DNA of 54,752 bases from Paracoccaceae bacterium (GCA_026419405.1 JANZZL010000080.1:1-54752), one strand, 5' to 3'; shown: positions 9,227-17,787, counted from the stretch's first letter. Numbers and translations: made by a program. The notes: a model not told the origin generated them from the letters alone.

Positions 9227-10831
9227 TCAGACCATCATCTCCTTGGTCGCCGTCAGGCGCACCTCCGGGTGGTCGCGCGCCACCCGGTCGATGTCCCACT
9301 GGAGCCGGGTCAGGTAGACCAGATCGCCGTCGTTGTCGGTCGCCATGTGGCCCTTGTTGGCCTGCGCGAAGGCCTCGACCGCCGCCTTCGGCCCCGAGAC
9401 CCAGCGGGCGGAGGTGAACTGCGAGGGCTCGAACCGCACCGGCAGCCCGTATTCCAGCTCGATCCGGCTCGCCAGCACGTCGAACTGGAGCGCGCCCACC
9501 ACGCCGACGATGAAGCCCGAGCCCACTGCCGGCCGGAACACCTTGGCCGCGCCCTCCTCGGCGAACTGCATCAGCGCCTTCTCGAGGTGCTTGGCCTTCA
9601 TCGGATCGCCCGCCCGCACCGTCTGGAGGAGCTCCGGCGCGAACGAGGGGATGCCCGTCACCCGCAGCGCCTCGCCCTCGGTCAGCGTGTCGCCGATGCG
9701 CAGCTGGCCGTGGTTGGGAATGCCGATGATGTCGCCCGCCCAGGCCTCCTCGGCCAGCTCCCGGTCGGCGGCCAGGAACAGCACCGGGTTCGTCACCGCC
9801 ATCTGCTTGCCGGCGCGCACATGGGTCAGCTTCATGCCGCGCTCGAAATGCCCCGAGGCGAGGCGCACGAAGGCCACGCGGTCGCGGTGGCGGGGGTCCA
9901 TGTTCGCCTGCACCTTGAAGACGAAGCCCGCCACCGTCGCCTCCTCGGGCGCGATCTGGCGCGGCTCGGCGCGCTGCGGCTGCGGCGGCGGCCCGTATTC
10001 GCCGATCCCGGCCATCAGCTCCTTGACGCCGAAGGAGTTGATCGCCGAGCCGAACCAGATCGGCGTCAGGTGCCCCTCGAGGAAGCTCTGCCGGTCGAAG
10101 GGCGGCAGCAGCTCGCGCGCCATCTCGAGCTCCTCGCGCAGCTTCGCCAGCAGCCCGGCGGGCACGTGCTCGGCCAGCCGCGGGTCGTCGAGCCCCTCGA
10201 TCTTCACCGACTCGGCCACCCGGTTGCGGTCGGCCCGGTCCATGATCTCCAGCCGGTCGTGCAGCACGTCGTAGGCGCCGATGAAATCGCGCCCCATGCC
10301 GATCGGCCAGGAGGCCGGGGTGACGTCGATGGCGAGGCTCTCCTGGATCTCGTCGATGATCTCGAAGGTGTCGCGCGCCTCGCGGTCCATCTTGTTGCAG
10401 AAGGTCAGGATCGGCAGGTCGCGCAGCCGGCAGACCTCGAAGAGCTTGCGCGTCTGGCTCTCCACCCCCTTCGCGCCGTCGATCACCATCACCGCCGCAT
10501 CGACCGCCGTCAGCGTGCGGTAGGTGTCTTCGGAGAAGTCCGAGTGGCCGGGCGTGTCCACCAGGTTGAAGCGCCAGCCGCCGAAGTCGAAGGACATCGC
10601 CGAGGCCGAGACCGAGATGCCCCGCTCGCGCTCCATCTGCATGAAGTCCGACCGCGTGCGCCGCGCCTCGCCCTTGGCGCGCACCTGCCCCGCCATCTGG
10701 ATCGCGCCACCGTAGAGCAGGAACTTCTCGGTCAGCGTCGTCTTGCCCGCATCGGGGTGCGAGATGATGGCGAAGGTCCGGCGCCGCGCGATCTCGGGCG
10801 GCAGGGCAGGGCGGTTCGAGGTGTCGGGCAT
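9227..10831 (-). CDS. prfC: Peptide chain release factor 3
   Basis: A 534-residue class II release factor: a GTPase that removes RF1/RF2 from the ribosome after termination. GTPase motifs are SHPDAGKTT (P-loop, residues 24-32), DTPGHSDFSEDT (G3) and NKMD (G4). The downstream EF-G-like domains II and III are present (for example VAFVRLASGHFERGMK). Length matches E. coli RF3 (529 aa). The start at 10831 (MPDTSNRP) is chosen over a longer frame because a promoter ends seven bases upstream of it. The longer frame would begin at the -35 box. Confidence 0.95.
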   Translation of the reverse strand: MPDTSNRPALPPEIARRRTFAIISHPDAGKTTLTEKFLLYGGAIQMAGQVRAKGEARRTRSDFMQMERERGISVSASAMSFDFGGWRFNLVDTPGHSDFSEDTYRTLTAVDAAVMVIDGAKGVESQTRKLFEVCRLRDLPILTFCNKMDREARDTFEIIDEIQESLAIDVTPASWPIGMGRDFIGAYDVLHDRLEIMDRADRNRVAESVKIEGLDDPRLAEHVPAGLLAKLREELEMARELLPPFDRQSFLEGHLTPIWFGSAINSFGVKELMAGIGEYGPPPQPQRAEPRQIAPEEATVAGFVFKVQANMDPRHRDRVAFVRLASGHFERGMKLTHVRAGKQMAVTNPVLFLAADRELAEEAWAGDIIGIPNHGQLRIGDTLTEGEALRVTGIPSFAPELLQTVRAGDPMKAKHLEKALMQFAEEGAAKVFRPAVGSGFIVGVVGALQFDVLASRIELEYGLPVRFEPSQFTSARWVSGPKAAVEAFAQANKGHMATDNDGDLVYLTRLQWDIDRVARDHPEVRLTATKEMMV

Positions 10832-10838
10832 GGCCGGG

Positions 10839-10867
10839 CATATAGCCGTGGGCGGAGGGTCGCGCAA
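10839..10867 (-). promoter_or_regulatory. prfC promoter, leaderless configuration
   Basis: On the minus strand, TTGCGC (10862-10867), a 17-bp spacer and TATATG (10839-10844) are followed by only seven bases before the ATG at 10831. Transcription should start at or next to the A of the ATG. No Shine-Dalgarno sequence is present. Confidence 0.65.
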
Positions 10868-10883
10868 TGCGTGCCGCCGCCGC

Positions 10884-10913
10884 TTGACCTGGCCCCCGCA
10901 CCGTGACTAGGTG
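10884..10913 (+). promoter_or_regulatory. Promoter of the NTF2-like gene
   Basis: TTGACC (10884-10889) and TAGGTG (10908-10913) are separated by 18 bp. Predicted start is near 10920, leaving a short leader that carries a GGAGG site for the ATG at 10943. It is back-to-back with the prfC promoter. Confidence 0.55.
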
Positions 10914-10942
10914 AGAACATTACGCGAACAATGGAGGGCGCC

Positions 10943-11323
10943 ATGACAGCCGAACAAACGCTCCACGAGGTCGCCCGCGACCTCGTGGCCGGGGTGCGCG
11001 AGAACCGCGCGCGCGAGAACCTCGATCGCCTCTATGCGCCCGATGCCGTCTCGGTCGAGGCGGTGGACATGGGCGAGGGCCGCGAGGCGCACGGGCTCGA
11101 CGCGATCCGGGCCAAGCACGACTGGTGGGACGCCAACATGGAGATGCTCGGCTTCGATGTCGCGGGCCCCTTCGCCTTCCCGCCCGACCGCTTCGCCGTC
11201 CACTACGCGATGAAGACCCGCAACCGGCAGACCGGCGAGGTCGGCGAGAGCAGCGAGGTCGCCGTCTACCACGTGCAGGGCGGGCGGATCGTGCGTGAGG
11301 AGTTCTTCTACGGCGGTGGCTGA
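10943..11323 (+). CDS. NTF2-like (SnoaL-type) fold protein
   Basis: A 126-residue protein resembling the SnoaL-like/NTF2-like alpha+beta barrel superfamily. It shows the N-terminal helix followed by LYAPDAVSVEA, a middle DWWDANMEMLGFDVAG segment, and the typical final strands VAVYHVQGGRIVREEFFYGG. Members serve as small-molecule isomerases or cyclases, or as non-catalytic binding domains, so no substrate can be assigned. The ATG at 10943 is chosen because GGAGGG precedes it by five bases. An in-frame ATG at 10931 overlaps that site. Confidence 0.8.
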   Translation: MTAEQTLHEVARDLVAGVRENRARENLDRLYAPDAVSVEAVDMGEGREAHGLDAIRAKHDWWDANMEMLGFDVAGPFAFPPDRFAVHYAMKTRNRQTGEVGESSEVAVYHVQGGRIVREEFFYGGG

Positions 11324-11367
11324 GATCCCGGGCCGGGGGCGGCCGTTCCGGTCCGGCTCCCGGCCCG

Positions 11368-12387
11368 CTAGCGGCGGCGCGGCCGGAAGAGGCCGGCGCG
11401 CGCGCGTTCCACGGCCGCCGCCTGAACCTCGGCGGCGCGCAGCGGGGCCTGCGCCAGGTCGGGCAGCATCTCGTCCAGCGCGGCGCGGTCCTCCTGCGGC
11501 AGCCGGCAGCGCGTGTCGGGGTTGACGAGCAGGCTCTCGACCGGCACGCACTCGGCATAGATCACCTCGTGGCGGTCGAATACCGGGCTCATGTAGTCGC
11601 AGAAGCCGCCCCTGCGCAGCACCACCGACGCGCCGTCGATCAGGTCGGCCGCCTTCACCAGGGTTTCCGGGCGCTCGGCGAGCCGGTCCTCGCCGCGGCG
11701 GTAGAGGAACAGGCGCAGGTGCTGGCTGACGACCAGATCGTCGGCATTGCCGAGCGCGCCGCGCGCGATGGCCACCGGCGCGAAGCTGCCGATGGCGCGG
11801 ACGGTCCGCGACAGGACATGGCGCAGCGGCTGGGGACCGTTGTCGCGGGTGAGCACCAGGTCGCCCGGCCGGAGCTGTTCGATCGGGCGTTGGCTGCCGT
11901 CGGCCAGCGTGATCCGGGTGCGCCGCGCGAAGGCGATGGTGGCGACATCGACCAGCGGCAGCGGCGGCGGGTCGCGCTCGGTCTCGATCAGCGTGTAGTC
12001 GGTGCCCGCCTCGATCGGCGTCAGCGGCAGGAACCACCGCCGGGCGCCGTCGCGGCCGGGGCGCAGCTTCAGAAGAAGGATCTCGGCCCGGTTGCCGTCG
12101 GGGTCCATGAAGGTCAGCCGCGCCTCGCGGACCGCCTCGGCACCCTCGGCCGCGGCCTCGCTTCCGGCGGCGGCGACATGCCGGCCGTCGGGCGCCTGGC
12201 GCAGGTCGAGCCGGTAGGCGCGGGCCTCGGGCCGCAGCGCGTAGACATCGCCGGGGCAGAGCTCGGCCGGCGGGCCCAGCGGGTCGCCGAGGCAGACCCC
12301 GGCGACCACCGGGAACGCGTCGGCGCGGAACACGTGGCAGGTCAGACGCGGGGCGGAAGCCGCGACCGGCGAAGCCTTTGCCTGCAT
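11368..12387 (-). CDS. Hint-domain-containing protein
   Basis: A 339-residue protein of a type frequent in Rhodobacterales. The N-terminal half (to about residue 145) is uncharacterised, with FRADAFPVVAG near 20-30 and a beta-rich DPDGNRAEILLLKL segment. The Hint-like domain spans about 150-290: RITLADGSQRPIEQLRPGDL, then VLTRDNGPQPLRH and VVSQHLRLFLYRR. The splicing or autoprocessing Cys that normally opens the domain (C-F-T-P-G-T) is replaced by Ala152 (A-F-A-R-R-T). Self-cleavage is therefore unlikely. No signal peptide is evident. The start at 12387 has a GAGGG site; an ATG at 12417 is an alternative. Confidence 0.8.
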   Translation of the reverse strand: MQAKASPVAASAPRLTCHVFRADAFPVVAGVCLGDPLGPPAELCPGDVYALRPEARAYRLDLRQAPDGRHVAAAGSEAAAEGAEAVREARLTFMDPDGNRAEILLLKLRPGRDGARRWFLPLTPIEAGTDYTLIETERDPPPLPLVDVATIAFARRTRITLADGSQRPIEQLRPGDLVLTRDNGPQPLRHVLSRTVRAIGSFAPVAIARGALGNADDLVVSQHLRLFLYRRGEDRLAERPETLVKAADLIDGASVVLRRGGFCDYMSPVFDRHEVIYAECVPVESLLVNPDTRCRLPQEDRAALDEMLPDLAQAPLRAAEVQAAAVERARAGLFRPRRR

Positions 12388-12547
12388 GACACCCTCGAAC
12401 CTGACCGTCACTAGCATTCCATCCGTCGAATGTGAATCCCTCGCGAACGGTTGCCGCACGATAGCGGCGCCATGGTGGCGGGCGGACTTGGCTTTTTCGG
12501 CAGTTTCTGGCGCAAATGGGGCGGAACGCAGGGAAGGGGAGCGCGGA

Positions 12548-13327
12548 ATGGACCTCGGGATCAGGGGCAGGCGGGCGCTGGTGACAGCCGCCTCGAAGGG
12601 CCTCGGGCGCGGCTGCGCCGAGGCGCTGGCGGAGGCAGGCGTGGCGCTGGTGATCAACGCGCGCGGCGTCGAGGCGCTCGAGGCGACGGCGGCCGCGATC
12701 CGGGAAAGGCACGGCGTTCCGGTCACCTGCGTGGCGGCCGACATCACCGACCCGGGCGGCCGGGCGCGCGTCCTGGCGGCGGCGGGGGAGGTGGACATCC
12801 TGGTGACGAACGCCGGCGGGCCGCCACCGGGGCTCTGGAGCGACTGGAGCCGCGAGGACTTCATCCGCGCGCTCGACGCCAACATGCTCACCCCCATCGC
12901 GCTGATGCAGGCCTGCCTGCCGGGGATGATGGCGCGCGGCTGGGGGCGGGTGGTCAACATCACCTCGCAGTCGGTCAAGGCACCGATCCCGTCGCTGGGC
13001 CTGTCGAACGCCGCCCGCGCGGGGCTGACCGGCTTCGTCGCCGGAACCGCGCGGCAGGTTGCCGGAAAAGGTGTTACGATCAACAACCTGCTCCCCGGAA
13101 TTCACGCAACCGACCGGGCGGATTCGCTCGACCGGGGCGTCGCCGAGGCGCAGGGCATCAGCCTCGAGGAGGCCCGCGCCCGGCGCGCGGCGACGATCCC
13201 CGCGGGGCGCTACGGCACGGCCGAGGAGTTCGGCGCGGCCTGCGCCTTCCTGTGCTCGGTGCATGCTGGGTTCATCGTCGGGCAGAACATCCTGCTCGAC
13301 GGCGGGGCGACGAACAGCACGCTCTGA
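12548..13327 (+). CDS. SDR-family oxidoreductase (atypical active site)
   Basis: A 259-residue Rossmann-fold protein of the short-chain dehydrogenase/reductase family. The cofactor motif TAASKGLGRG lies at 13-22 and NAGG at 88-91, with the conserved active-site Ser at 140 (NITSQS). At the catalytic Tyr-x3-Lys position the sequence reads SNAAR (153-157), so Tyr becomes Ser and Lys becomes Arg. The C-terminal FIVGQNILLDGGA is typical. A GGGGAG site precedes the ATG. FabG-like annotation is possible, but the missing Tyr/Lys makes ordinary reductase chemistry doubtful. Substrate unknown. Confidence 0.85.
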   Translation: MDLGIRGRRALVTAASKGLGRGCAEALAEAGVALVINARGVEALEATAAAIRERHGVPVTCVAADITDPGGRARVLAAAGEVDILVTNAGGPPPGLWSDWSREDFIRALDANMLTPIALMQACLPGMMARGWGRVVNITSQSVKAPIPSLGLSNAARAGLTGFVAGTARQVAGKGVTINNLLPGIHATDRADSLDRGVAEAQGISLEEARARRAATIPAGRYGTAEEFGAACAFLCSVHAGFIVGQNILLDGGATNSTL

Positions 13328-13329
13328 GG

Positions 13330-13351
13330 GCGCAGGTTAACGCCCCTGCGC
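13330..13351 (+). terminator. Hairpin just after the SDR gene
   Basis: GCGCAG (13330-13335) pairs with CTGCGC (13346-13351) around a ten-base loop containing GTTAAC. It begins three bases after the SDR stop. No T run follows, so it is a candidate transcript end only. Confidence 0.35.
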
Positions 13352-13376
13352 CACCCGGAAGGGGGGCTGTGACTCG

Positions 13377-13405
13377 CGTGCACAGGGCGTGCACAGGGCG
13401 TGCAC
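13377..13405. repeat. 11-bp tandem repeat, 2.6 copies
   Basis: The unit CGTGCACAGGG repeats at 13377 and 13388, with a partial CGTGCAC at 13399. It is AT-richer than the following tract and lies at its entrance. Confidence 0.8.
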
Positions 13406-13474
13406 CGCGCGGCGTCGCCGCCCGGCACCGGCGCAGGGTTAACGCAGCGCGCCGCGCCCGGCCGGACCTCGCCG

Positions 13475-13985
13475 CCCGGCCCCCGGGAGCCCGCCGCCCG
13501 GCCCCCGGGAGCCCGCCGCCCGGAGACCGGCGCCCGGAGCCCGGAGACCGGCGCCCGGAGCCCGGAGACCGGCGCCCGGGAGCCCGAGACCGACGGGAGG
13601 GACCCGAGGCCCGAAACCCGACGCCCGGGAGCCCGCCGCCCGGGCGCCGACGCCCGCAGCCCGGAGACCGGCGCCCGCCGCCCGGCCCCCAGGAGCCCGG
13701 GGGCCGGGCGCCCGAGACCGACGGGAGGGACCCGACGCCCGAAACCCGACGCCCGGGAGCCCGCCGCCCGACGCCCGGGAGCCCGCCGCCCGACGCCCGG
13801 GAGCCCGCCGCCCGACGCCCGGGAGCCGACGCCCGGGAGCCCGGGAGCCGGGCGCGCCGAGACCGACGGGAGGGACCCGACCCCCGGGAGCCGGGGCGCC
13901 CGAAACCCGACGCCCGGGAGCCGACGCCCGGGAGCCCGGCGCCCGGAGCCCGGCGCGAGGGACCCGGGGTCCTGGCCTCAGCGCC
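13475..13985. repeat. Long GC-rich low-complexity repeat tract between SDR and tkt genes
   Basis: About 510 bp built from interlocking short units. CCCGGGAGCCCGCCGCC-like blocks recur many times, CCGGAGACCGGCG-like blocks occur near the start, and GAGACCGACGGGAGGGACCC appears three times (about 13588, 13720 and 13860). Long open frames on both strands translate to Arg/Pro/Gly/Ala-only repeats with no ribosome site, so I call no gene here. The interval 13328-14012 holds nothing else apart from the hairpin and the 11-bp repeat. Confidence 0.85.
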
Positions 13986-14012
13986 CGGGGGCGGGCGCGC
14001 GGAGGGCGGGCC

Positions 14013-16037
14013 TCAGCGGCCGAGCAGCGCCTTCGCCTTCGCCGCCACCGCCTCGGGGGTGATCCCGAACTCGGCATAGAGCCGCTCGGCGGGGGCCGAG
14101 GCGCCGAAGCCGTGCATCCCCACGAAGCCCGACCGCTCGCGCCGGCCGCGCTCGCCGCAGAGCCAGCGGTCCCAGCCGAAGCGGATCCCGGCCTCGACGG
14201 CGACCCGCACCGGCCCGGCGGGCAGCACCTTGCGGCGGTAGCTCTCGGGCTGTTCCTCGAAGAGCTCCCACGAGGGCATGGAGACGACGCGGGTGCCGAT
14301 CCCCTCGGCCTGGAGCAGCTCGCGCGCCTTCAGCGCGATCGCGACCTCGGAGCCCGTGGCCATCAGCAGCGCCTCGCGCCGCCCCTCGGCCTCGGCGAGC
14401 ACGTAGGCGCCCTGCGCGGTGAGGTTGCGCGCGGTGTGGGCGGTGCGGACCGTGGGCAGGTTCTGCCGCGTCAGCGCCAGCACCGAGGGACGGTCGCGCG
14501 TCGTCAGCGCCAGTTCCCAGGCCTCGGCCGTCTCCACCGTGTCGGCGGGCCGGAACACCAGGAAGCCCGGCGTCGCGCGCAGCATGGCGAGGTGCTCGAC
14601 CGGCTGGTGGGTCGGCCCGTCCTCGCCCAGGCCGATCGAGTCGTGGGTCAGCACGTAGACCACCGGCTGGCGCATCAGCGCCGAGAGCCGCATCGCGCCG
14701 CGGGCATAGTCGGCGAAGACGAGGAAGGTGCCGCCGTAGGGGCGCACCCCGCCGTGCAGCGCCATGCCGTTCATTGCCGCGGCCATGCCGTGTTCGCGGA
14801 TGCCGTAGTAGATGTAGCGGCCCTTGCGGTTCTCGGGCGAGAAGATGCCGAGGTCGGAGGTCCGGGTGTTGTTCGAGCCGGTCAGGTCGGCCGAGCCGCC
14901 CACCGTCTCGGGGGCGACGGGGTTCAGCACCTCGAGCACCATCTCGGAGGACTTGCGCGTGGCGACCTTGGGCCGCGCCTCGCTGACCTGCTTCTTGAGC
15001 GCGCGGATCACCGCACCGAGCTTCCTCGGCGGCGCGCCGGCGATGCGGCGTTCGAACTCGGCGCGCCGGGCCGCGGGCAGGGCGGCAAGCCGGGCCTCCC
15101 AGGCCTCGCGCTCGGCCCGGCCGCGGGCGCCGACGGCGGCCCAGGCATCGCGGATCTCCTGCGGGATCTCGAAGGGCGGGTGGGGCCAGCCGTAGATCTC
15201 GCGCACCTTCGCGATCTCCTCGGGGCCGAGCGGCGAGCCGTGGGCGGCGGCGGTATCCTGCTTGCCGGGGCTGCCGAAGCCGATGTGGGTGGCGCAGTCC
15301 ACCAGCACCGGGCCGGCGGCGGCGCGCGCCGCGCTGAGCGCGCGGTCGATGTCCTCGGGGTCGTGCCCGTTGCAGTGCAGCACCTCCCATCCGGCGGCGC
15401 GGAAGCGGGCGCGCTGGTCGGTGCGGTCGGCGAGCGAGACCTTGCCGTCGATCGAGATGCCGTTGTTGTCCCAGAGCACGATCAGGTGGCGGAGCCGCTG
15501 CATCCCCGCCAGCCCGATCGCCTCGTGGCTGATCCCCTCCATCAGGCAGCCGTCGCCCGCGATGACCCAGGTGCGGTGATCGACGAGCTTCGCGCCGAAG
15601 TCGGCGCGCAGCCGCTCCTCGGCGATCGCCATGCCGACGGCGTTGGCAAGCCCCTGGCCGAGCGGGCCGGTCGTGGTCTCGATCCCCTTGGCGTGGCCGT
15701 ATTCGGGATGGCCTGCCGTCTTCGAGCCCCACTGGCGGAAGTTCCTGATCTCGTCGAGCGTCATCCCCTCGTAGCCGGTCAGGTGCAGCAGCCCGTAGAG
15801 CAGCATCGAGCCGTGCCCGGCCGAGAGCACGAAGCGGTCGCGGTCGGGCCAGTCGGGGGCGGCGGCATCGAACTTCAGGTGCCGCGAGAAGAGCACGGTC
15901 GCCACGTCGGCCATGCCCATCGGCATGCCCGGATGGCCGGAGTTGGCGGCCTGCACCGCGTCGATGGCGAGCATCCTGAGCGCGGCGGCCTTCGCCCAGT
16001 GATCGGGGTGGGTCTGGCGGAGCGAGGCGATGTCCAC
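14013..16037 (-). CDS. tkt: Transketolase
   Basis: A 674-residue thiamine-diphosphate enzyme of the non-oxidative pentose phosphate pathway and Calvin-type sugar interconversions. Signatures in order are [19 protein letters not shown] near residue 20, [32 protein letters not shown], the ThDP motif [13 protein letters not shown], and in the second domain [25 protein letters not shown] and [17 protein letters not shown]. Length is normal. The start is a GTG at 16037, supported by AGGAAGGA nine bases upstream; no ATG lies nearby in frame. In this lineage tkt is usually divergent from the zapA pair, as here. Confidence 0.95.
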   Translation of the reverse strand: MDIASLRQTHPDHWAKAAALRMLAIDAVQAANSGHPGMPMGMADVATVLFSRHLKFDAAAPDWPDRDRFVLSAGHGSMLLYGLLHLTGYEGMTLDEIRNFRQWGSKTAGHPEYGHAKGIETTTGPLGQGLANAVGMAIAEERLRADFGAKLVDHRTWVIAGDGCLMEGISHEAIGLAGMQRLRHLIVLWDNNGISIDGKVSLADRTDQRARFRAAGWEVLHCNGHDPEDIDRALSAARAAAGPVLVDCATHIGFGSPGKQDTAAAHGSPLGPEEIAKVREIYGWPHPPFEIPQEIRDAWAAVGARGRAEREAWEARLAALPAARRAEFERRIAGAPPRKLGAVIRALKKQVSEARPKVATRKSSEMVLEVLNPVAPETVGGSADLTGSNNTRTSDLGIFSPENRKGRYIYYGIREHGMAAAMNGMALHGGVRPYGGTFLVFADYARGAMRLSALMRQPVVYVLTHDSIGLGEDGPTHQPVEHLAMLRATPGFLVFRPADTVETAEAWELALTTRDRPSVLALTRQNLPTVRTAHTARNLTAQGAYVLAEAEGRREALLMATGSEVAIALKARELLQAEGIGTRVVSMPSWELFEEQPESYRRKVLPAGPVRVAVEAGIRFGWDRWLCGERGRRERSGFVGMHGFGASAPAERLYAEFGITPEAVAAKAKALLGR

Positions 16038-16137
16038 GGGAGCCGGTCCTTCCTGCAAGGGGGTCCGGCGGGTGATAGCAGGCGGCGCGGCGAGATCAAG
16101 CGCGGGCGGCCCGGCGGCGGGCGGATGGGCGGCGAAC

Positions 16138-16171
16138 GGGGGCGGACGGGGGGCGAACGGGGGCGAACGGG
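16138..16171 (+). other. Predicted G-quadruplex motif between tkt and the zapA pair
   Basis: Four G runs occur in a row: G5 (16138-16142), G6 (16148-16153), G5 (16159-16163) and G3 (16169-16171). Each loop is five bases. They sit about 100 bp upstream of the tkt start and 145 bp upstream of the coiled-coil gene. A related G-rich block recurs at about 16186-16209. Confidence 0.55.
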
Positions 16172-16315
16172 AGGCGGCCCGGCGGCGGGGAACGGGGGCG
16201 GACGGGGGGCGCAATTCGCCGTGCCGGGCGCTAAGATCGGCGCTGCCTCGGGGGCGCGGCGATTCGGACGCCCGCGCCCCGCGGGGCACCGGGCGGGACC
16301 ATGCAGGGAGGGCCG

Positions 16316-16807
16316 ATGACCGACTTCGCCGCGCTGGAGGCGCGCCTCGATGCCGCGCTAAAGCGCATTGCCGCAGGCGTGGAGCGGCTGGGCCAGAGGG
16401 ATGCCGGCGCCGCGGAGGCCGCGCGCGAAGAGGCGGCGCGCCTCAGGGCCGAGCTGACCGCCGAGAAGGCCGCGCACGGCCAGCTTGCCGAGCGGATCAA
16501 CGCGATCCGGGCCAAGCAGGACGAGACGGTGTCGCAGCTCGAGGCGCGGGTTGGCCGGCTCCAGGCCCGCGCCGAGGAGCTTGCCGCCGAGGTCGGCCGG
16601 CTGAGGCGCGTCAACGCGGCGCTGCGCGAGGCGGCCCAGGACCTGCGCCGGGCGGCCGCGGCGGGCTCGGCGGGTGCGGCGGAGGTCAATGCCGTGCTCG
16701 AGGCCGAGCTCGAGGCGACGCGCAGCGCGCAGGCGGCGGACCGCGCCGAGCTCGAGGCGATCCTGGCGGAACTGACGCCGCTGATCGAGGAGAGGCCCGA
16801 TGTCTGA
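16316..16807 (+). CDS. Coiled-coil protein upstream of zapA
   Basis: A 163-residue protein that is almost entirely helical and heptad-like, rich in Ala/Glu/Arg/Leu from about residue 4 to 155 ([40 protein letters not shown]). No membrane segment or signal peptide is seen. A GGGAGGG site lies six bases before the ATG at 16316. The 3' end overlaps zapA by eight bases, so the two are translationally coupled. By context it may be a ZapB-like partner of ZapA at the division ring; that is inference, as no family motif is visible. Confidence 0.8.
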   Translation: MTDFAALEARLDAALKRIAAGVERLGQRDAGAAEAAREEAARLRAELTAEKAAHGQLAERINAIRAKQDETVSQLEARVGRLQARAEELAAEVGRLRRVNAALREAAQDLRRAAAAGSAGAAEVNAVLEAELEATRSAQAADRAELEAILAELTPLIEERPDV

Positions 16808-17132
16808 GATGGAGATACGGATCGGCGGCCGGCCCTTCACGGTGGCCTGCCAGCCGGGCGAGGAGGAATTCCTCGAGACGGCCGCGCGCCTGCTCGACGC
16901 CGAGGCCTCGGCGCTGGTGCAGAGCCTGGGCAGGATGCCCGAGGCGCAGATGCTGCTGATGGCGGGCCTGATGCTGGCCGATCGGACGGCGGGGCTGGAG
17001 GACCGCCTCGCCTCGGGCACCTTCGAGGCCGCGGCGGCGGAGATGGCCGAGGCCGCGCAGCGGCTGGAGGCGCTGGTGGCGCGCGCCGAGGCGCTGGCCG
17101 AGGCGGTGGAGGCCAGGGCGGCGGGCGCCTGA
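16800..17132 (+). CDS. zapA: Cell division protein ZapA
   Basis: A 110-residue FtsZ-ring-associated protein. The N-terminal beta-hairpin EIRIGGRPFTVACQPGEEEF is the ZapA signature. A long C-terminal helix follows (about 25-108), with LMAGLMLADRTAGLEDRLA and then an Ala/Glu-rich coiled coil used for tetramerisation. It bundles FtsZ protofilaments (family knowledge). It overlaps the preceding coiled-coil gene and converges on grxD. Confidence 0.88.
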   Translation: MSEMEIRIGGRPFTVACQPGEEEFLETAARLLDAEASALVQSLGRMPEAQMLLMAGLMLADRTAGLEDRLASGTFEAAAAEMAEAAQRLEALVARAEALAEAVEARAAGA

Positions 17133-17155
17133 GCGCGCCGCCGCCGGGCCGGGCT

Positions 17156-17515
17156 TCAGCCGTTCGCCGCGCGGATGCGGTCGGCCGCCTCCTTGTCGTA
17201 GGCGATCCCCTTGGCATCGAAGAGCTGGTCGAGCTCGCCCGAGAGCGTCATCTCGGTGACGATGTCGCAGCCGCCCACGAACTCGCCCTTGACGTAGAGC
17301 TGCGGGATGGTCGGCCAGTCGGAGTAGTCCTTGATGCCCTGGCGGATCTCCTCGTCGGCCAGCACGTTCACGTCGAGGTAATCGACGCCCATGTAGTTGA
17401 GCACGCCCGCGACGCGGGAGGAGAAGCCGCACTGCGGCATGGCCTTGGTGCCCTTCATGTAGAGCACGACGTCGTTGCCGGTGACGGTTTCGCGGATGCG
17501 GTCGTGGACGGTCAT
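17156..17515 (-). CDS. grxD: Monothiol glutaredoxin Grx4 (GrxD)
   Basis: A 119-residue CGFS-type glutaredoxin that binds a bridging [2Fe-2S] cluster with glutathione and BolA and traffics iron-sulfur clusters. Visible motifs are KGTKAMPQCGFSSR (active Cys29), SDWPTIPQLYVKGEFVGGCD (glutathione-binding TIPQ and GGCD) and a helical C-terminus. It follows bolA by 29 bases on the same strand. The pair forms the well-known Grx4-BolA partnership. Confidence 0.95.
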   Translation of the reverse strand: MTVHDRIRETVTGNDVVLYMKGTKAMPQCGFSSRVAGVLNYMGVDYLDVNVLADEEIRQGIKDYSDWPTIPQLYVKGEFVGGCDIVTEMTLSGELDQLFDAKGIAYDKEAADRIRAANG

Positions 17516-17544
17516 GGGGCGTGATCCTCGGGTCGGGGCGCGGG

Positions 17545-17787
17545 TCAGTCCGGTGCCTTGGTGGTGAGCGCGAGGGCGTGCAGCTCGCCGTGGCTGCCGG
17601 CCATCTTCTCCTTCAGCGCGGCGTAGACGGCGCGCTGCTGTTCGACGCGGTTCTTGCCGCGGAAGCTTTCGTCGATGACCTCGGCGGCCCAGTGGTTGCC
17701 GTCGCCGGCGAGGTCGGTGATCGTGACCTTCGCCTGCGGGAAGGCCGCCCGGATCAGGTGCTCGATCTCTTCGGCGCGCATCGGCAT
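17545..17787 (-). CDS. bolA: BolA/IbaG-family protein
   Basis: An 80-residue BolA-fold protein, the cluster-binding partner of the adjacent CGFS glutaredoxin. Family features are the N-terminal helix EEIEHLIRAAFPQA, the strand VTITDLAGDGNHWAAEVI with its conserved His, FRGKNRVEQQRAVYAALKE, and the C-terminal GELHALALTTKAP containing the invariant His. It could equally start two residues later at the second Met. It lies between purL and grxD, all on the minus strand. Confidence 0.93.
   Translation of the reverse strand: MPMRAEEIEHLIRAAFPQAKVTITDLAGDGNHWAAEVIDESFRGKNRVEQQRAVYAALKEKMAGSHGELHALALTTKAPD

Noticed and set aside
8502-9317. Open frame overlapping the small ORF and the 64-bp repeats.
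   Set aside because: Low-complexity Pro/Arg translation without ribosome site; the in-register 57-codon frame at 8692 has one.
13400-14077. Long open frames on both strands (212-220 codons) across the repeat tract.
   Set aside because: Translations are only Arg/Pro/Gly/Ala repeats, there are no ribosome sites, and openness is expected because stop codons are rare in such GC-rich DNA.
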